This document shows positions 18,172 to 25,861 of a stretch of DNA of 64,000 nucleotides, in pieces (position 1 is the stretch's first letter; every line of letters begins with the position of its first letter). Under the pieces are notes generated by a model, which was given only the letters and a program-made list of their open reading frames with translations, did no database searches and was not told the DNA's origin. This stretch comes from Hyphomicrobium sulfonivorans. GTDB lineage: Bacteria; Pseudomonadota; Alphaproteobacteria; Rhizobiales; Hyphomicrobiaceae. The stretch covers positions 372,001 to 436,000 of the forward strand of contig NZ_PZPO01000005.1 of NCBI RefSeq assembly GCF_013306565.1. Direction: 5' to 3'. The position numbers and the translations under genes were made by a program.

Positions 18172-19614
18172 ATGAAAAAGAGAATTGTTCTGAACGCCTT
18201 CGACATGACCTGCGTCAGCCATCAGTCGGCCGGCACGTGGCGTCATCCGTCCAGCCAGGCGGCGCGCTATAACGATCTTGAATACTGGACCAACATGGCG
18301 ATGGAGCTGGAGCGCGGTTGCTTCGACTGTCTCTTCATCGCTGACGTGGTTGGTGTTTACGACGTGTACCGCGGTTCGGCCGAGATGGCGCTGCGCGACG
18401 CCGATCAGGTTCCCGTCAACGATCCGTTCGGTGCGATTTCCGCGATGGCTGCCGTTACCGAGCATGTCGGCTTCGGTGTGACCGCTGCTATCACGTTCGA
18501 GCAGCCCTATCTGCTGGCGCGCCGTCTGTCGACGCTTGACCATCTCACCAAGGGCCGCGTGGCCTGGAATGTTGTTTCGTCCTACCTGAACAGCGCCGCG
18601 CTCAACATCGGCATGGATCAGCAGCTCGCACACGACGAGCGCTACGAGATGGCCGATGAGTACATGGAAGTCATGTACAAGCTGTGGGAAGGATCCTGGG
18701 AAGACGACGCCGTCAAGCGCGACAAGAAGAGCGGCGTGTTCACGGACGGCAGCAAGGTCCACCCGATCAATCACCAGGGCAAGTACTACAAGGTGCCGGG
18801 CTTCCACATCTGCGAGCCGTCACCGCAGCGTACGCCTGTTATCTTCCAGGCCGGTGCTTCCGGTCATGGCCGTAAGTTCGCCGCCAGCAACGCTGAAGGC
18901 ATGTTCATTCTGACGACCAGCGTCGAGCAGGCCCGTCAGATCACCACGGACATCCGCAATCAGGCTGAAGCTGCCGGTCGTTCGCGCGACTCGATCAAGA
19001 TCTTCATGCTGCTGACGGTCATCACCGGTGACAGCGACGAAGCTGCTGAGGCGAAGTATCAGGAATACCTGTCCTACGCCAATCCGGAAGGCATGCTTGC
19101 ACTTTACGGCGGCTGGACCGGCATCGACTTCGCGAAGCTTGATCCCGATGAGCCGCTGCAGGCGATGGAGAACGACAGCCTTCGCACCACGCTTGAGTCG
19201 CTCACGCACGGTGAGAACGCCAAGAAGTGGACCGTTCGCGACGTTATCCGTGAGCGTTGCATCGGCGGTCTGGGTCCGGTGCTGGTCGGCGGTCCGCAGA
19301 AGGTTGCTGACGAACTGGAGCGTTGGGTCGACGAAGGCGGCGTGGACGGTTTCAACCTGGCTTACGCAGTGACGCCGGGTTCGGTCACCGACTTCATCGA
19401 CTACATCGTTCCTGAACTGCGCAAGCGTGGTCGCGCTCAGGATTCCTACAAGCCGGGCTCGCTGCGTCGCAAGCTCATCGGCACCAACGACGGTCGCGTC
19501 GAGAGCACCCATCCGGCTGCTCAGTATCGCGATGCGTATGTTGGCAAGGAAAGCGTCGCCGACCGCACGCAGCCGTCGCCGTTCGCCAACGCCAAGGCGC
19601 CGGTGGCTGAGTAA
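18172..19614 (+). CDS. dmoA: Dimethylsulfide monooxygenase, FMNH2-dependent large subunit
   Basis: 480 residues of the NtaA/SnaA/DszA branch of luciferase-like monooxygenases. Visible landmarks are MKKRIVLNAFDMTCVSHQS, the GCFDCLFIADVVGVYD block, TKGRVAWNVVSSYLNSAALN (flavin phosphate region) and TPVIFQAGASGHGRKFAASNAE. As far as I can recall, this sequence is near identical to DmoA of Hyphomicrobium sulfonivorans, which oxidises DMS with O2 and FMNH2 to methanethiol and formaldehyde. The start is supported by ACGAGGAAACGC directly before ATG. Own promoter region with operator; a large stem-loop follows the stop codon, separating it from the downstream small gene. Confidence 0.93.
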   Translation: MKKRIVLNAFDMTCVSHQSAGTWRHPSSQAARYNDLEYWTNMAMELERGCFDCLFIADVVGVYDVYRGSAEMALRDADQVPVNDPFGAISAMAAVTEHVGFGVTAAITFEQPYLLARRLSTLDHLTKGRVAWNVVSSYLNSAALNIGMDQQLAHDERYEMADEYMEVMYKLWEGSWEDDAVKRDKKSGVFTDGSKVHPINHQGKYYKVPGFHICEPSPQRTPVIFQAGASGHGRKFAASNAEGMFILTTSVEQARQITTDIRNQAEAAGRSRDSIKIFMLLTVITGDSDEAAEAKYQEYLSYANPEGMLALYGGWTGIDFAKLDPDEPLQAMENDSLRTTLESLTHGENAKKWTVRDVIRERCIGGLGPVLVGGPQKVADELERWVDEGGVDGFNLAYAVTPGSVTDFIDYIVPELRKRGRAQDSYKPGSLRRKLIGTNDGRVESTHPAAQYRDAYVGKESVADRTQPSPFANAKAPVAE

Positions 19615-19700
19615 CGCCAGCGGGATGCTCTGGAGCGAGATGGATGGGAGGGGAACGCGGCTGCCAAGTCGCCTTTTCCCTCTCGCTTCAAATCCCGTAG

Positions 19701-19737
19701 GGGCGCGGCTGTCGTTCTGACGCCGATGGCCGCGCCC
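19701..19737 (+). terminator. Hairpin after dmoA
   Basis: GGGCGCGGC (19701-19709) pairs with GCCGCGCCC (19729-19737), 9 bp with a 19-nt loop, no T-run. It directly precedes a second, larger stem-loop. Confidence 0.45.
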
Positions 19738-19742
19738 GCATT

Positions 19743-19810
19743 ATCCCGCACGCGCATGCTGAAGCGCGTTAGCACACAACGCGCTTCTGGGAGGCGTGTG
19801 CGTGCGGGAT
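19743..19810. repeat. Large 68-nt stem-loop between dmoA and the ABM gene
   Basis: Outer arms ATCCCGCACG (19743-19752) and CGTGCGGGAT (19801-19810) are perfect and extend inward with G-U pairs to about 18 bp. An inner stem AAGCGCGTT (19762-19770)/AACGCGCTT (19778-19786) is also perfect. It could stop transcription, or protect the dmoA mRNA 3' end and set lower expression of the downstream genes. Confidence 0.6.
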
Positions 19811-19856
19811 GCCCGAATTCTTGATGACTTTTGCAACACACAGAATGGGTGCCGAA

Positions 19857-20159
19857 ATGACAACGTGCGGACTTTACGTGCGACTGAAGGCGAAGGCCGG
19901 CAAGGAAGTTGAGCTCGAGAGCTTTCTGAAAGCTGCGCTCCCTGCTGCTGAAGCCGAAAAGGATACGCCGGTTTGGTACGCGGTGCGTTTTGCGCCGGGC
20001 GATTTCGCGATTTTCGATGCATTCGATGCAGAAGCCGGACGGCAAGCGCACATCAACGGTGCAATTGCTGCGGCGCTGATGGCGAAGGCTGACGAGCTGT
20101 TGGCTGAGGCACCGAAGATCGAAGCTTGGGATACGCTTGCAGTGAAGCTGCCCAGCTGA
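19857..20159 (+). CDS. Small ABM-fold (antibiotic biosynthesis monooxygenase-like) protein
   Basis: 100 residues resembling the dimeric alpha+beta barrel ABM family (CGLYVRLKAKAGKEVELESFLKAALPAAEAE; WYAVRFAPGDFAIFDAFDAEAGRQAHINGAIAAALM). Members include cofactor-free quinol monooxygenases and proteins of unknown role. ATG 19857 is chosen since family sequence begins there; the frame stays open to 19809. It lies between dmoA and soxC and may act on a reactive product of the pathway, but nothing in the sequence shows a substrate. Confidence 0.7.
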   Translation: MTTCGLYVRLKAKAGKEVELESFLKAALPAAEAEKDTPVWYAVRFAPGDFAIFDAFDAEAGRQAHINGAIAAALMAKADELLAEAPKIEAWDTLAVKLPS

Positions 20160-20246
20160 CGAAGGTTTTCTGGCGGCTTGCCTGGCTGATCTTACCTGGA
20201 AGGCTTGGGCAAGCTTGCCATATGCACACGAATGCAGGAGCGAGCA

Positions 20247-21596
20247 GTGGCGCAACGGCATGACAACGGGAAGCAAAAATCTGCTTCCGTGGAAGACAGC
20301 GAAATCTGTCCGTGTCAGGACGGTATGCATCTCGATGTAGATCTATCGCGTCGGCGCATGCTGATGTCGACAGCTGCAATCGCCGCAGTTCCTGCGCAAC
20401 TATTTGCCTCTTCGGCAATCGCAGAGACGAAAACAGCTCCCCCCGGAGCTGTGCTCTATGATGTGCCGGATGACCCCACCAAAGTGATGGGGCGTGCTCT
20501 GTTGGAAGATGGCGGTTATGGAACTCGCTCTCAGTTCGAGACCGCTGTAAGGGCACGGGCCGATAATCCAAACGATATGACGTCGTGGTCGTATACGCCG
20601 CTGGCCGACATGAAGGGCAACCTGACGCCATCGGGCCTGCATTACGAACGGCACCATGGTGGCATCCCTGCCATCGATCCCGCCAAGCATTTTCTTTACG
20701 TGCACGGCATGGTCGATGAGGCGAAGAAGTTTTCGATTGCGGACATTCTGCGTTTGCCGTCGATCACGCGCCGCTACTTTATTGAGTGCTCCGGTAACAC
20801 GTACGATGAATGGGCGAAGCCAAAGGGCAAGAACGTTCAGGTTACGCACGGTTTGCTGAGCACCTCTGAATGGACCGGTGTTCCGTTCGCGACTTTCGCG
20901 CGCCATGTCGGGCTCAAGGATGATGCATCCTGGGTGCTCGGCGAGGGTGCGGATGCAGCGGTGATGACGCGTTCCATTCCGCTCGACAAGATGCTGACCG
21001 ATGGTCTGATCGCCTACGGTCAGAACGGTGAGATGATCCGTCCGGAGCAGGGCTATCCGCTGCGTCTCGTGGTTCCCGGTTATGAGGGGAACATGATGAT
21101 CAAGTGGCTGCGCCGGCTGCAGGTCAGCGACAGGCCGTTCATGACGCGTGAGGAAACGGGCCGCTATACCGGCCTGATGCCGAATGGCCGGGCTCGGCAG
21201 TTCTATTATTCGATGGATGCAAAATCCGTCATCACCTTCCCGTCGGGTGAGATGTTACTGCCGAAGCCCGGTCACTACGAGATTCGCGGCATTGCGTGGT
21301 CGGGACGCGGCCGTGTGCAGGCTGTCGATATTTCGATGGACGGTGGCAAAAACTGGATCCCGGCGCGCATAGACGATACGCCCGAGGCGATGAGCTCGGT
21401 GCGCTTCAGTTGTCCGTGGTTCTGGGACGGGAAACCCGCGATCCTGCAGAGCCGCTGCATCGAAGATTCCGGTTATGTGCAGCCGACGCGCACGGAGCTG
21501 ATCCGTCTGCGCGGCGACCACTTCTTCTATCACTACAACGCAATTCAGAGCTGGGCTGTGGCAGCGGACGGGAGCGTGAGCAATGTCCATGTTTAG
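20247..21596 (+). CDS. soxC: SoxC-family sulfite/sulfur dehydrogenase, molybdenum subunit
   Basis: 449 residues from GTG 20247, chosen because AGGAG stands 6 nt before it; TTG 20205 and ATG 20232 are alternatives. A Tat signal (DLSRRRMLMSTAAIAAVPAQLF) is followed by the sulfite-oxidase Mo-pterin fold with the Mo-ligand Cys in YFIECSGN (about residue 181), then GEGADAAVMTRSIPLDK, PEQGYPLRLVVPGYEGNMMIKWLRR and the dimerisation domain (GIAWSGRGRVQAVDISMDGGKNW). This is the SoxC pattern rather than SorA. It acts in the periplasm with the cytochrome encoded by the next gene, which overlaps it by 14 nt. It could oxidise sulfite or sulfane sulfur from DMS breakdown. Confidence 0.88.
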   Translation: MAQRHDNGKQKSASVEDSEICPCQDGMHLDVDLSRRRMLMSTAAIAAVPAQLFASSAIAETKTAPPGAVLYDVPDDPTKVMGRALLEDGGYGTRSQFETAVRARADNPNDMTSWSYTPLADMKGNLTPSGLHYERHHGGIPAIDPAKHFLYVHGMVDEAKKFSIADILRLPSITRRYFIECSGNTYDEWAKPKGKNVQVTHGLLSTSEWTGVPFATFARHVGLKDDASWVLGEGADAAVMTRSIPLDKMLTDGLIAYGQNGEMIRPEQGYPLRLVVPGYEGNMMIKWLRRLQVSDRPFMTREETGRYTGLMPNGRARQFYYSMDAKSVITFPSGEMLLPKPGHYEIRGIAWSGRGRVQAVDISMDGGKNWIPARIDDTPEAMSSVRFSCPWFWDGKPAILQSRCIEDSGYVQPTRTELIRLRGDHFFYHYNAIQSWAVAADGSVSNVHV

Positions 21597-22167
21597 AGCC
21601 GTTGCTGCAGCGGTGGCCATGCTTGTGGCCGTTCCGCTGATCGCAAGCGCTAGCGGCGATCCTGCAATAGACACCATCGGCACTGCGGTCAGTCCCGAGG
21701 AGCTCGCGAAGTTCTTTGTCATCATGCCAGATGGTGAGGGGCTGCCGCCTGGGTCAGGAACGGCCGCTGCCGGTTTGCCGCTGTACGCTGAAAAATGCGC
21801 AATGTGCCATGGTGAAAATCTCGAAGGTCTCGAAGGCACAGGTGCGCCGCCACTCGCGGGTGGCCGCGGAACGCTCGCGACCAAAAAGCCCTTCAAGAGC
21901 GTAGAGAGCTACTGGCCCTACGCTTCCACATTGTACGATTACATCTGGCGAGCTATGCCATTCCATGAGCCAGGATCGCTGACACCCGATGAGGTGTATT
22001 CGATCACGGCGTACATCCTGTCGTTCGCCAAGATCATCGACGAGGCCACCGTTCTGGATGCGAAATCGCTTTCGGAGGTGAAAATGCCAAATGTCGATGG
22101 TTTCTATGTCGACAACGGCCCCGACCGCCTGATCTATCGCGCGCAAGGTGGCGCAACATCGAAATGA
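21583..22167 (+). CDS. soxD: SoxD-like mono-haem cytochrome c subunit (short form)
   Basis: 194 residues with a signal peptide (AVAAAVAMLVAVPLIASASG) and one haem site CAMCH. The segment MPDGEGLPPGSGTAAAGLPLY, the GYW-like VESYWPYASTLYDYIWRAMPF and LTPDEVYSITAYIL match the first domain of SoxD. Known SoxD proteins are about twice as long and have a second haem domain, which is missing here. It should pass electrons from SoxC to the respiratory chain. Its stop overlaps the ribA start (ATGA), so soxC, soxD and ribA are translationally coupled. Confidence 0.85.
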   Translation: MSMFRAVAAAVAMLVAVPLIASASGDPAIDTIGTAVSPEELAKFFVIMPDGEGLPPGSGTAAAGLPLYAEKCAMCHGENLEGLEGTGAPPLAGGRGTLATKKPFKSVESYWPYASTLYDYIWRAMPFHEPGSLTPDEVYSITAYILSFAKIIDEATVLDAKSLSEVKMPNVDGFYVDNGPDRLIYRAQGGATSK

Positions 22168-22805
22168 CCGTGCAAGTGAATGTAATGGCGTCAATCGCGG
22201 ATGCTCCCGCGCTGGAGGTGGTGGAGACGGCGTTGCCCATCACCGTGGACGGGCGGGAGCAAATGTTTCGCGCCTTTGCATTTCAGGGCGCCAAAGAGGA
22301 AGAGCAACTGCTGGTGCTGGTGCATGGCGACGCATCAGCAGGGCAGGCGTTGCCGCTGGTGCGGTTGCATTCGGGCTGTGTGACCGGAGACATCTTCCAC
22401 TCGATGCGGTGCGACTGCTATGAGCAGCTTCAGGCCAGCCTGAAGGCGGTTCTGGAGTCGTCGCACGGTGCCATTGTTTATATGCCGTACCATGAAGGTC
22501 GCGGCATCGGCCTGTTCAAGAAGATGCGCGCCTATGCGCTGCAGGAGCGCGGCGTCGACACTGTCGATGCCAATACGGCGATCGGTGCTCCTGTCGACGC
22601 ACGTGACTTTGGACTGGCCGCGAAGGCGCTCGCCTATCTGGGGCTGAATGAAATCCGGCTGCTTTGCAACAATCCGGCCAAGGTTGAAGCGCTGGCAGGC
22701 TTCGGCATCACGATAGCGGAGCGGATCTCGGTGGCCAGCAAGCCGAACCGCCACAATGAGCGCTATCTGAATACCAAGCGTGATCGCATGGGCCACCAGA
22801 TCTGA
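22164..22805 (+). CDS. ribA: GTP cyclohydrolase II
   Basis: 213 residues, a stand-alone RibA. The zinc site is intact: GCVTGDIFHSMRCDC gives Cys72, Cys83 and Cys85 in Cys-x10-Cys-x-Cys spacing. YHEGRGIGLFKKMRAYALQERGVDTVDAN and LLCNNPAKVEAL are the GTP-binding and catalytic blocks. It opens GTP, the first step of the pyrimidine branch of riboflavin synthesis, and complements the zinc-less RibBA at 15078. ATG 22164 overlaps the soxD stop; ATG 22185 is an alternative. Confidence 0.93.
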   Translation: MTVQVNVMASIADAPALEVVETALPITVDGREQMFRAFAFQGAKEEEQLLVLVHGDASAGQALPLVRLHSGCVTGDIFHSMRCDCYEQLQASLKAVLESSHGAIVYMPYHEGRGIGLFKKMRAYALQERGVDTVDANTAIGAPVDARDFGLAAKALAYLGLNEIRLLCNNPAKVEALAGFGITIAERISVASKPNRHNERYLNTKRDRMGHQI

Positions 22806-23040
22806 GCGGCCCGTTTGGGCTGTCTGGATCAATCCCACCGTTAAACGAATTGTTGGGCCGTGTTGTGCTCGTCACTGTATCGCGCGCTCCACGATTCTGC
22901 CGACCATGCTGCTGCGATGCACAACGCGGTCAGCGGGCGCCCGAGGTGTCGGGGCATCAAATTTGCGTGTGAAAGCCCGTCTGAACGGCCGATCTCAGGT
23001 TTGCCGTCGCTGTGACGTGCAAAAACGGGTGCGATTTCGG

Positions 23041-23664
23041 TTACACAGCGGTCTTATCTTCCGCGATCGACAGGGTCATTTTGGCAAACACGTCGGCAAT
23101 GTCGTTGGATGCCTGCTTGCCGCCGGGCTTGAGCCACAGGAAGCTGTAGAAGTACATGCCCAAAATGCCTTTGATCGCTACATTTGGTAGCGGACGGAAT
23201 AGGCCTTTTTTCTCGCCCTCTTTCAGCGTTTCCGACCAAAGATCCTGATAGGCCTTATGCAGATCGGAAACGATTCGATGGCGCTGGCCTGTCAGGCAGT
23301 CGGCCTCGCGGAAGCAAACCGTCATTTCGGGCAGGTTTGTAAAAATGCATTGCATCAATAAACGGCTTAGCAAAAATATCCGTTTGCGAGGGTCAGGTTC
23401 GGTCTCCATTGCGGACTTACCACTTAAGACCAATTCCTCTATGTAACGCACGACAATGCTGAAAAGCAGCTCTTCCTTGCTGCTGATATGGTAATAGAGC
23501 GCGCCACGCCCCAAGCCGACGGCGTCGCCAATTTCTGCAACACCTACAGCACGATAGCCCCTGGTCGCGAACAGATCCGCAGCAATTTTCTGGATGCGTT
23601 CCTGCTGCTGTCCGGCTGCTTGAGTTCCCTTGGCGGCACGGCTGATTTGCGTCGCCGAATCCAC
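23041..23664 (-). CDS. TetR-family repressor, likely regulator of the organosulfur regulon
   Basis: 207 residues if started at GTG 23664. The HTH is QQQERIQKIAADLFATRGYRAVGVAEIGDAVGLGRGALYYHISSKEELLFSIV, and the C-terminus is helical (KEGEKKGLFRPLPNVAIKGILGMYFYSFLWLKPGG) as in regulators of the TetR_C_17/AcrR kind. The frame is open up to 23982, but that extension contains the operator TGGACTGGTCGATACA (23677-23692) and has low-complexity sequence, so I place the start after the operator. The ribosome site there is weak and a longer N-terminus remains possible. Because the same operator precedes the oxygenase operons, this is the best candidate for their shared repressor, with autoregulation. 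Confidence 0.85.
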   Translation of the reverse strand: MDSATQISRAAKGTQAAGQQQERIQKIAADLFATRGYRAVGVAEIGDAVGLGRGALYYHISSKEELLFSIVVRYIEELVLSGKSAMETEPDPRKRIFLLSRLLMQCIFTNLPEMTVCFREADCLTGQRHRIVSDLHKAYQDLWSETLKEGEKKGLFRPLPNVAIKGILGMYFYSFLWLKPGGKQASNDIADVFAKMTLSIAEDKTAV

Positions 23665-23676
23665 GTCTTCATCGTG

Positions 23677-23692
23677 TGGACTGGTCGATACA
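23677..23692. promoter_or_regulatory. TetR-type operator at the TetR gene itself
   Basis: TGGACTGGTCGATACA, a copy of the island operator, 13 nt upstream of the proposed GTG start, as expected for autoregulation. Confidence 0.6.
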
Positions 23693-24127
23693 TTTGCGTT
23701 ATACCACTCCGAGGATGATCCTTGAGAGGCTTTCGTCGCCGAAGGTGTTTTAGCGCGCGACAAGGACTTTTCTCCGAATTCCATTGCTGCATCAGATGAT
23801 GCGACAAACCAATAACAGCACAGGGCCGCTGAAATGCAAGTCATCTTGGCTGCGAAAAGCCAAGTCAAAAAAATCCAGACGCTGGAACGAAGGAATTGGC
23901 GCATTGCATTCTTGTTTTTCAGGCAATGCGGTAATTCCAAGCGCGAAGCGCCGGCGCGCCGACCACGCCCGGCGCAGATCACTCATAGCCCATCACTGAC
24001 CGTTCGCGGAAGACCTTGTCGCGCGGGTGAGCATTGCAGTGCAGGGTTGGAGCACAGCGGCCACATCCGTCGCCTGAAGCTCTCGTATGGGTGCAGGCGC
24101 AAAAACAATTAAGTGGAGTTGCAATCC
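23693..24127. other. Divergent intergenic region between tetR and the maoC-like gene
   Basis: About 435 nt. The TetR frame remains open through part of it (to 23982) but I regard this as non-coding or an unused N-terminal extension. No further operator copy was found toward the maoC-like gene. Confidence 0.35.
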
Positions 24128-24577
24128 ATGGCCAACAATGTCGGCTCAGGCTGGTCTGGCGTCGTGAACGGGAAGCCGCAGGTTGGGGCTGTCGCGCGTC
24201 GGACGCGCCGGACCTCGCTGGAAGATATCCAGCGGTTCTCGGACATCACCGGTGATTGCAACCCGCTCCACTATGACCGCGCGCTGGCTGAGGCCTCGAT
24301 CTTTGGAAAACTGATTGTGCAGGGCGGGGTGACCTCCGGGCTGCTGAACGCGGTCGTGGCAGAAGACCTGCCTGGCCCGGGTACGGTTTTTCTAAGCGTG
24401 AACTGGCGCTTTGTGCGGGCTGTCGGTGTGGATGAGGAAATAACGGGCGAGGTCGAGATTGTCTCGGTGCGTGACGACAAACCGATCTGCGAACTGAAGA
24501 CCCGGGTTTTGAACGCCGATGGCGAAGAGTGCCTTGTCGGGTCAGCCGTTGTTTATGTCGCCGCGCTGCAGCGGTAA
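24128..24577 (+). CDS. MaoC-like (R)-hydratase/thioesterase-fold protein
   Basis: 149 residues with a hot-dog MaoC dehydratase domain: ISL-like SLEDIQRFSDITGDCNPLHYD carries the catalytic Asp and His of (R)-specific enoyl-CoA hydratases, followed by IVQGGVTSGLLNAVVAEDLPGPGTVFLSVNWRFVRAV. ATG 24128 has GGAG 9 nt upstream. Such enzymes hydrate trans-2-enoyl-CoA; what it does in a C1-sulfur island is unclear. It starts a run maoC-MFS-ribE-ribH, so it is probably co-transcribed with flavin genes. Confidence 0.82.
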   Translation: MANNVGSGWSGVVNGKPQVGAVARRTRRTSLEDIQRFSDITGDCNPLHYDRALAEASIFGKLIVQGGVTSGLLNAVVAEDLPGPGTVFLSVNWRFVRAVGVDEEITGEVEIVSVRDDKPICELKTRVLNADGEECLVGSAVVYVAALQR

Positions 24578-24620
24578 ATCTTGGGCCGGAAGGCTCGCCT
24601 CGCATGCAAAGAAAACTTAG

Positions 24621-25856
24621 ATGCTGATGAAATCCGATGCCGATCGGCAGGCAGTCCATGGGCAGTGGCAGGTTCTGGCTATCCTTAGCCTCGCCATCGT
24701 TCTTTCCATGACGACGTGGTTTTCCGCGACGGCGATCATCAATGAACTGAAAGAGACGTGGGCCATTGATGGCGCCGCGGCGGCATGGCTGACGAACGCG
24801 GTGCAGATCGGGTTTGTGGTCGGTGCGCTGGGTGCCAGTCTTCTCAACATCCCTGACATTGTGCCGGCCCGTTGGCTGATGGCGATTTCAGCCTGTCTGG
24901 CAGCGGCTGCCAACCTGGCGCTGCTGATTGCGCCATCGGGCGAGGTGGCCATCGCGTTGCGGTTTGTAACCGGCATCGCGTTGGCGGGCATTTATCCGCC
25001 GGCGCTGAAGGTTATCTCGACGTGGTTCCTGCATGGGCGCGGCCTGGCACTGGGTATTGTCATCGGCGCTCTGACGCTCGGCTCTGCATTCCCGCATTTG
25101 TTGCGCGCAGTGACTTCGGATCTGAACTGGAAGCTCGTCGTTGCCGCGACCTCGGGCATGACACTGCTTGGCGCTTTGCTGATGGCGCGCTTTGCCGTCG
25201 AGGGCCCGCATCGGTATGCGCGCGCTACGTTTGACCCGCGCCAGATCGGCCGCGTGCTGCGCAACAAACCCGTGATGCTGGCGAACATCGGATACTTCGG
25301 CCACATGTGGGAGCTGTATGCGATGTGGGGCTGGTTCCTGGCCTTCGCGCAGGCGGCGCTTGTGCAGCACAATGTCGACACATCGTATGCGTCGATGATC
25401 ACATTCGTCGTCGTGGCCTCTGGCGTTGTCGGGTGTGTGCTGGGCGGTGTGATGGCGGACCGGATCGGCAGAACCGCAACCACCGCGTTGATGATGGTCG
25501 TCTCCGGTCTGTGCGCGCTGCTTATCGGCTTTGCCTTCGATGCTCCGCTGTGGGTGTTCCTGACAGTCGCCATTATCTGGGGCATCTCCGTGATTGGAGA
25601 TTCGGCGCAGTTTTCGGCGATTGTCACGGAGATCGGCGAATCCTCCAGTGTCGGCACCGCGCTGGCGCTGCAACTTGGTCTTGGCTTCGCGCTCACCGTG
25701 ATTGCAATTCGAGTGGTGCCGGAAATCGCGGCCGCGATGGGAAGCTGGCAGTGGACCTTCCTTGTGCTGGTGCCCGGTCCGTTCATCGGTGTCATCGCGA
25801 TGCTGATGCTGCGACGTATGCCTGACGCCATCAAGATCGCGCACGGCAGGAAGTGA
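24621..25856 (+). CDS. MFS transporter
   Basis: 411 residues with twelve predicted helices in two six-helix halves. Motif A-like GGVMADRIGRTATTALMMV lies between TM8 and TM9, and the first half shows FVTGIALAGIYPPALKVISTWF and HGRGLALGIVIGALTLGSAFPHLLRA. Substrate unknown; by context a sulfonate, sulfite or organosulfur exporter or importer is possible. Its stop codon is only 5 nt before the ribE start, and it follows the maoC-like gene by 43 nt. Confidence 0.88.
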   Translation: MLMKSDADRQAVHGQWQVLAILSLAIVLSMTTWFSATAIINELKETWAIDGAAAAWLTNAVQIGFVVGALGASLLNIPDIVPARWLMAISACLAAAANLALLIAPSGEVAIALRFVTGIALAGIYPPALKVISTWFLHGRGLALGIVIGALTLGSAFPHLLRAVTSDLNWKLVVAATSGMTLLGALLMARFAVEGPHRYARATFDPRQIGRVLRNKPVMLANIGYFGHMWELYAMWGWFLAFAQAALVQHNVDTSYASMITFVVVASGVVGCVLGGVMADRIGRTATTALMMVVSGLCALLIGFAFDAPLWVFLTVAIIWGISVIGDSAQFSAIVTEIGESSSVGTALALQLGLGFALTVIAIRVVPEIAAAMGSWQWTFLVLVPGPFIGVIAMLMLRRMPDAIKIAHGRK

Positions 25857-25861
25857 CAGGC

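Noticed and set aside
23665-23982. 106-residue N-terminal extension of the island TetR protein
   Set aside because: It includes the operator and unusual composition; the TetR fold needs only the part from about 23600 downward. Not fully excluded.
24888-25844. 318-residue open frame antisense to the MFS gene
   Set aside because: Arg/His/Gln-rich product typical of antisense translation in high-GC DNA.
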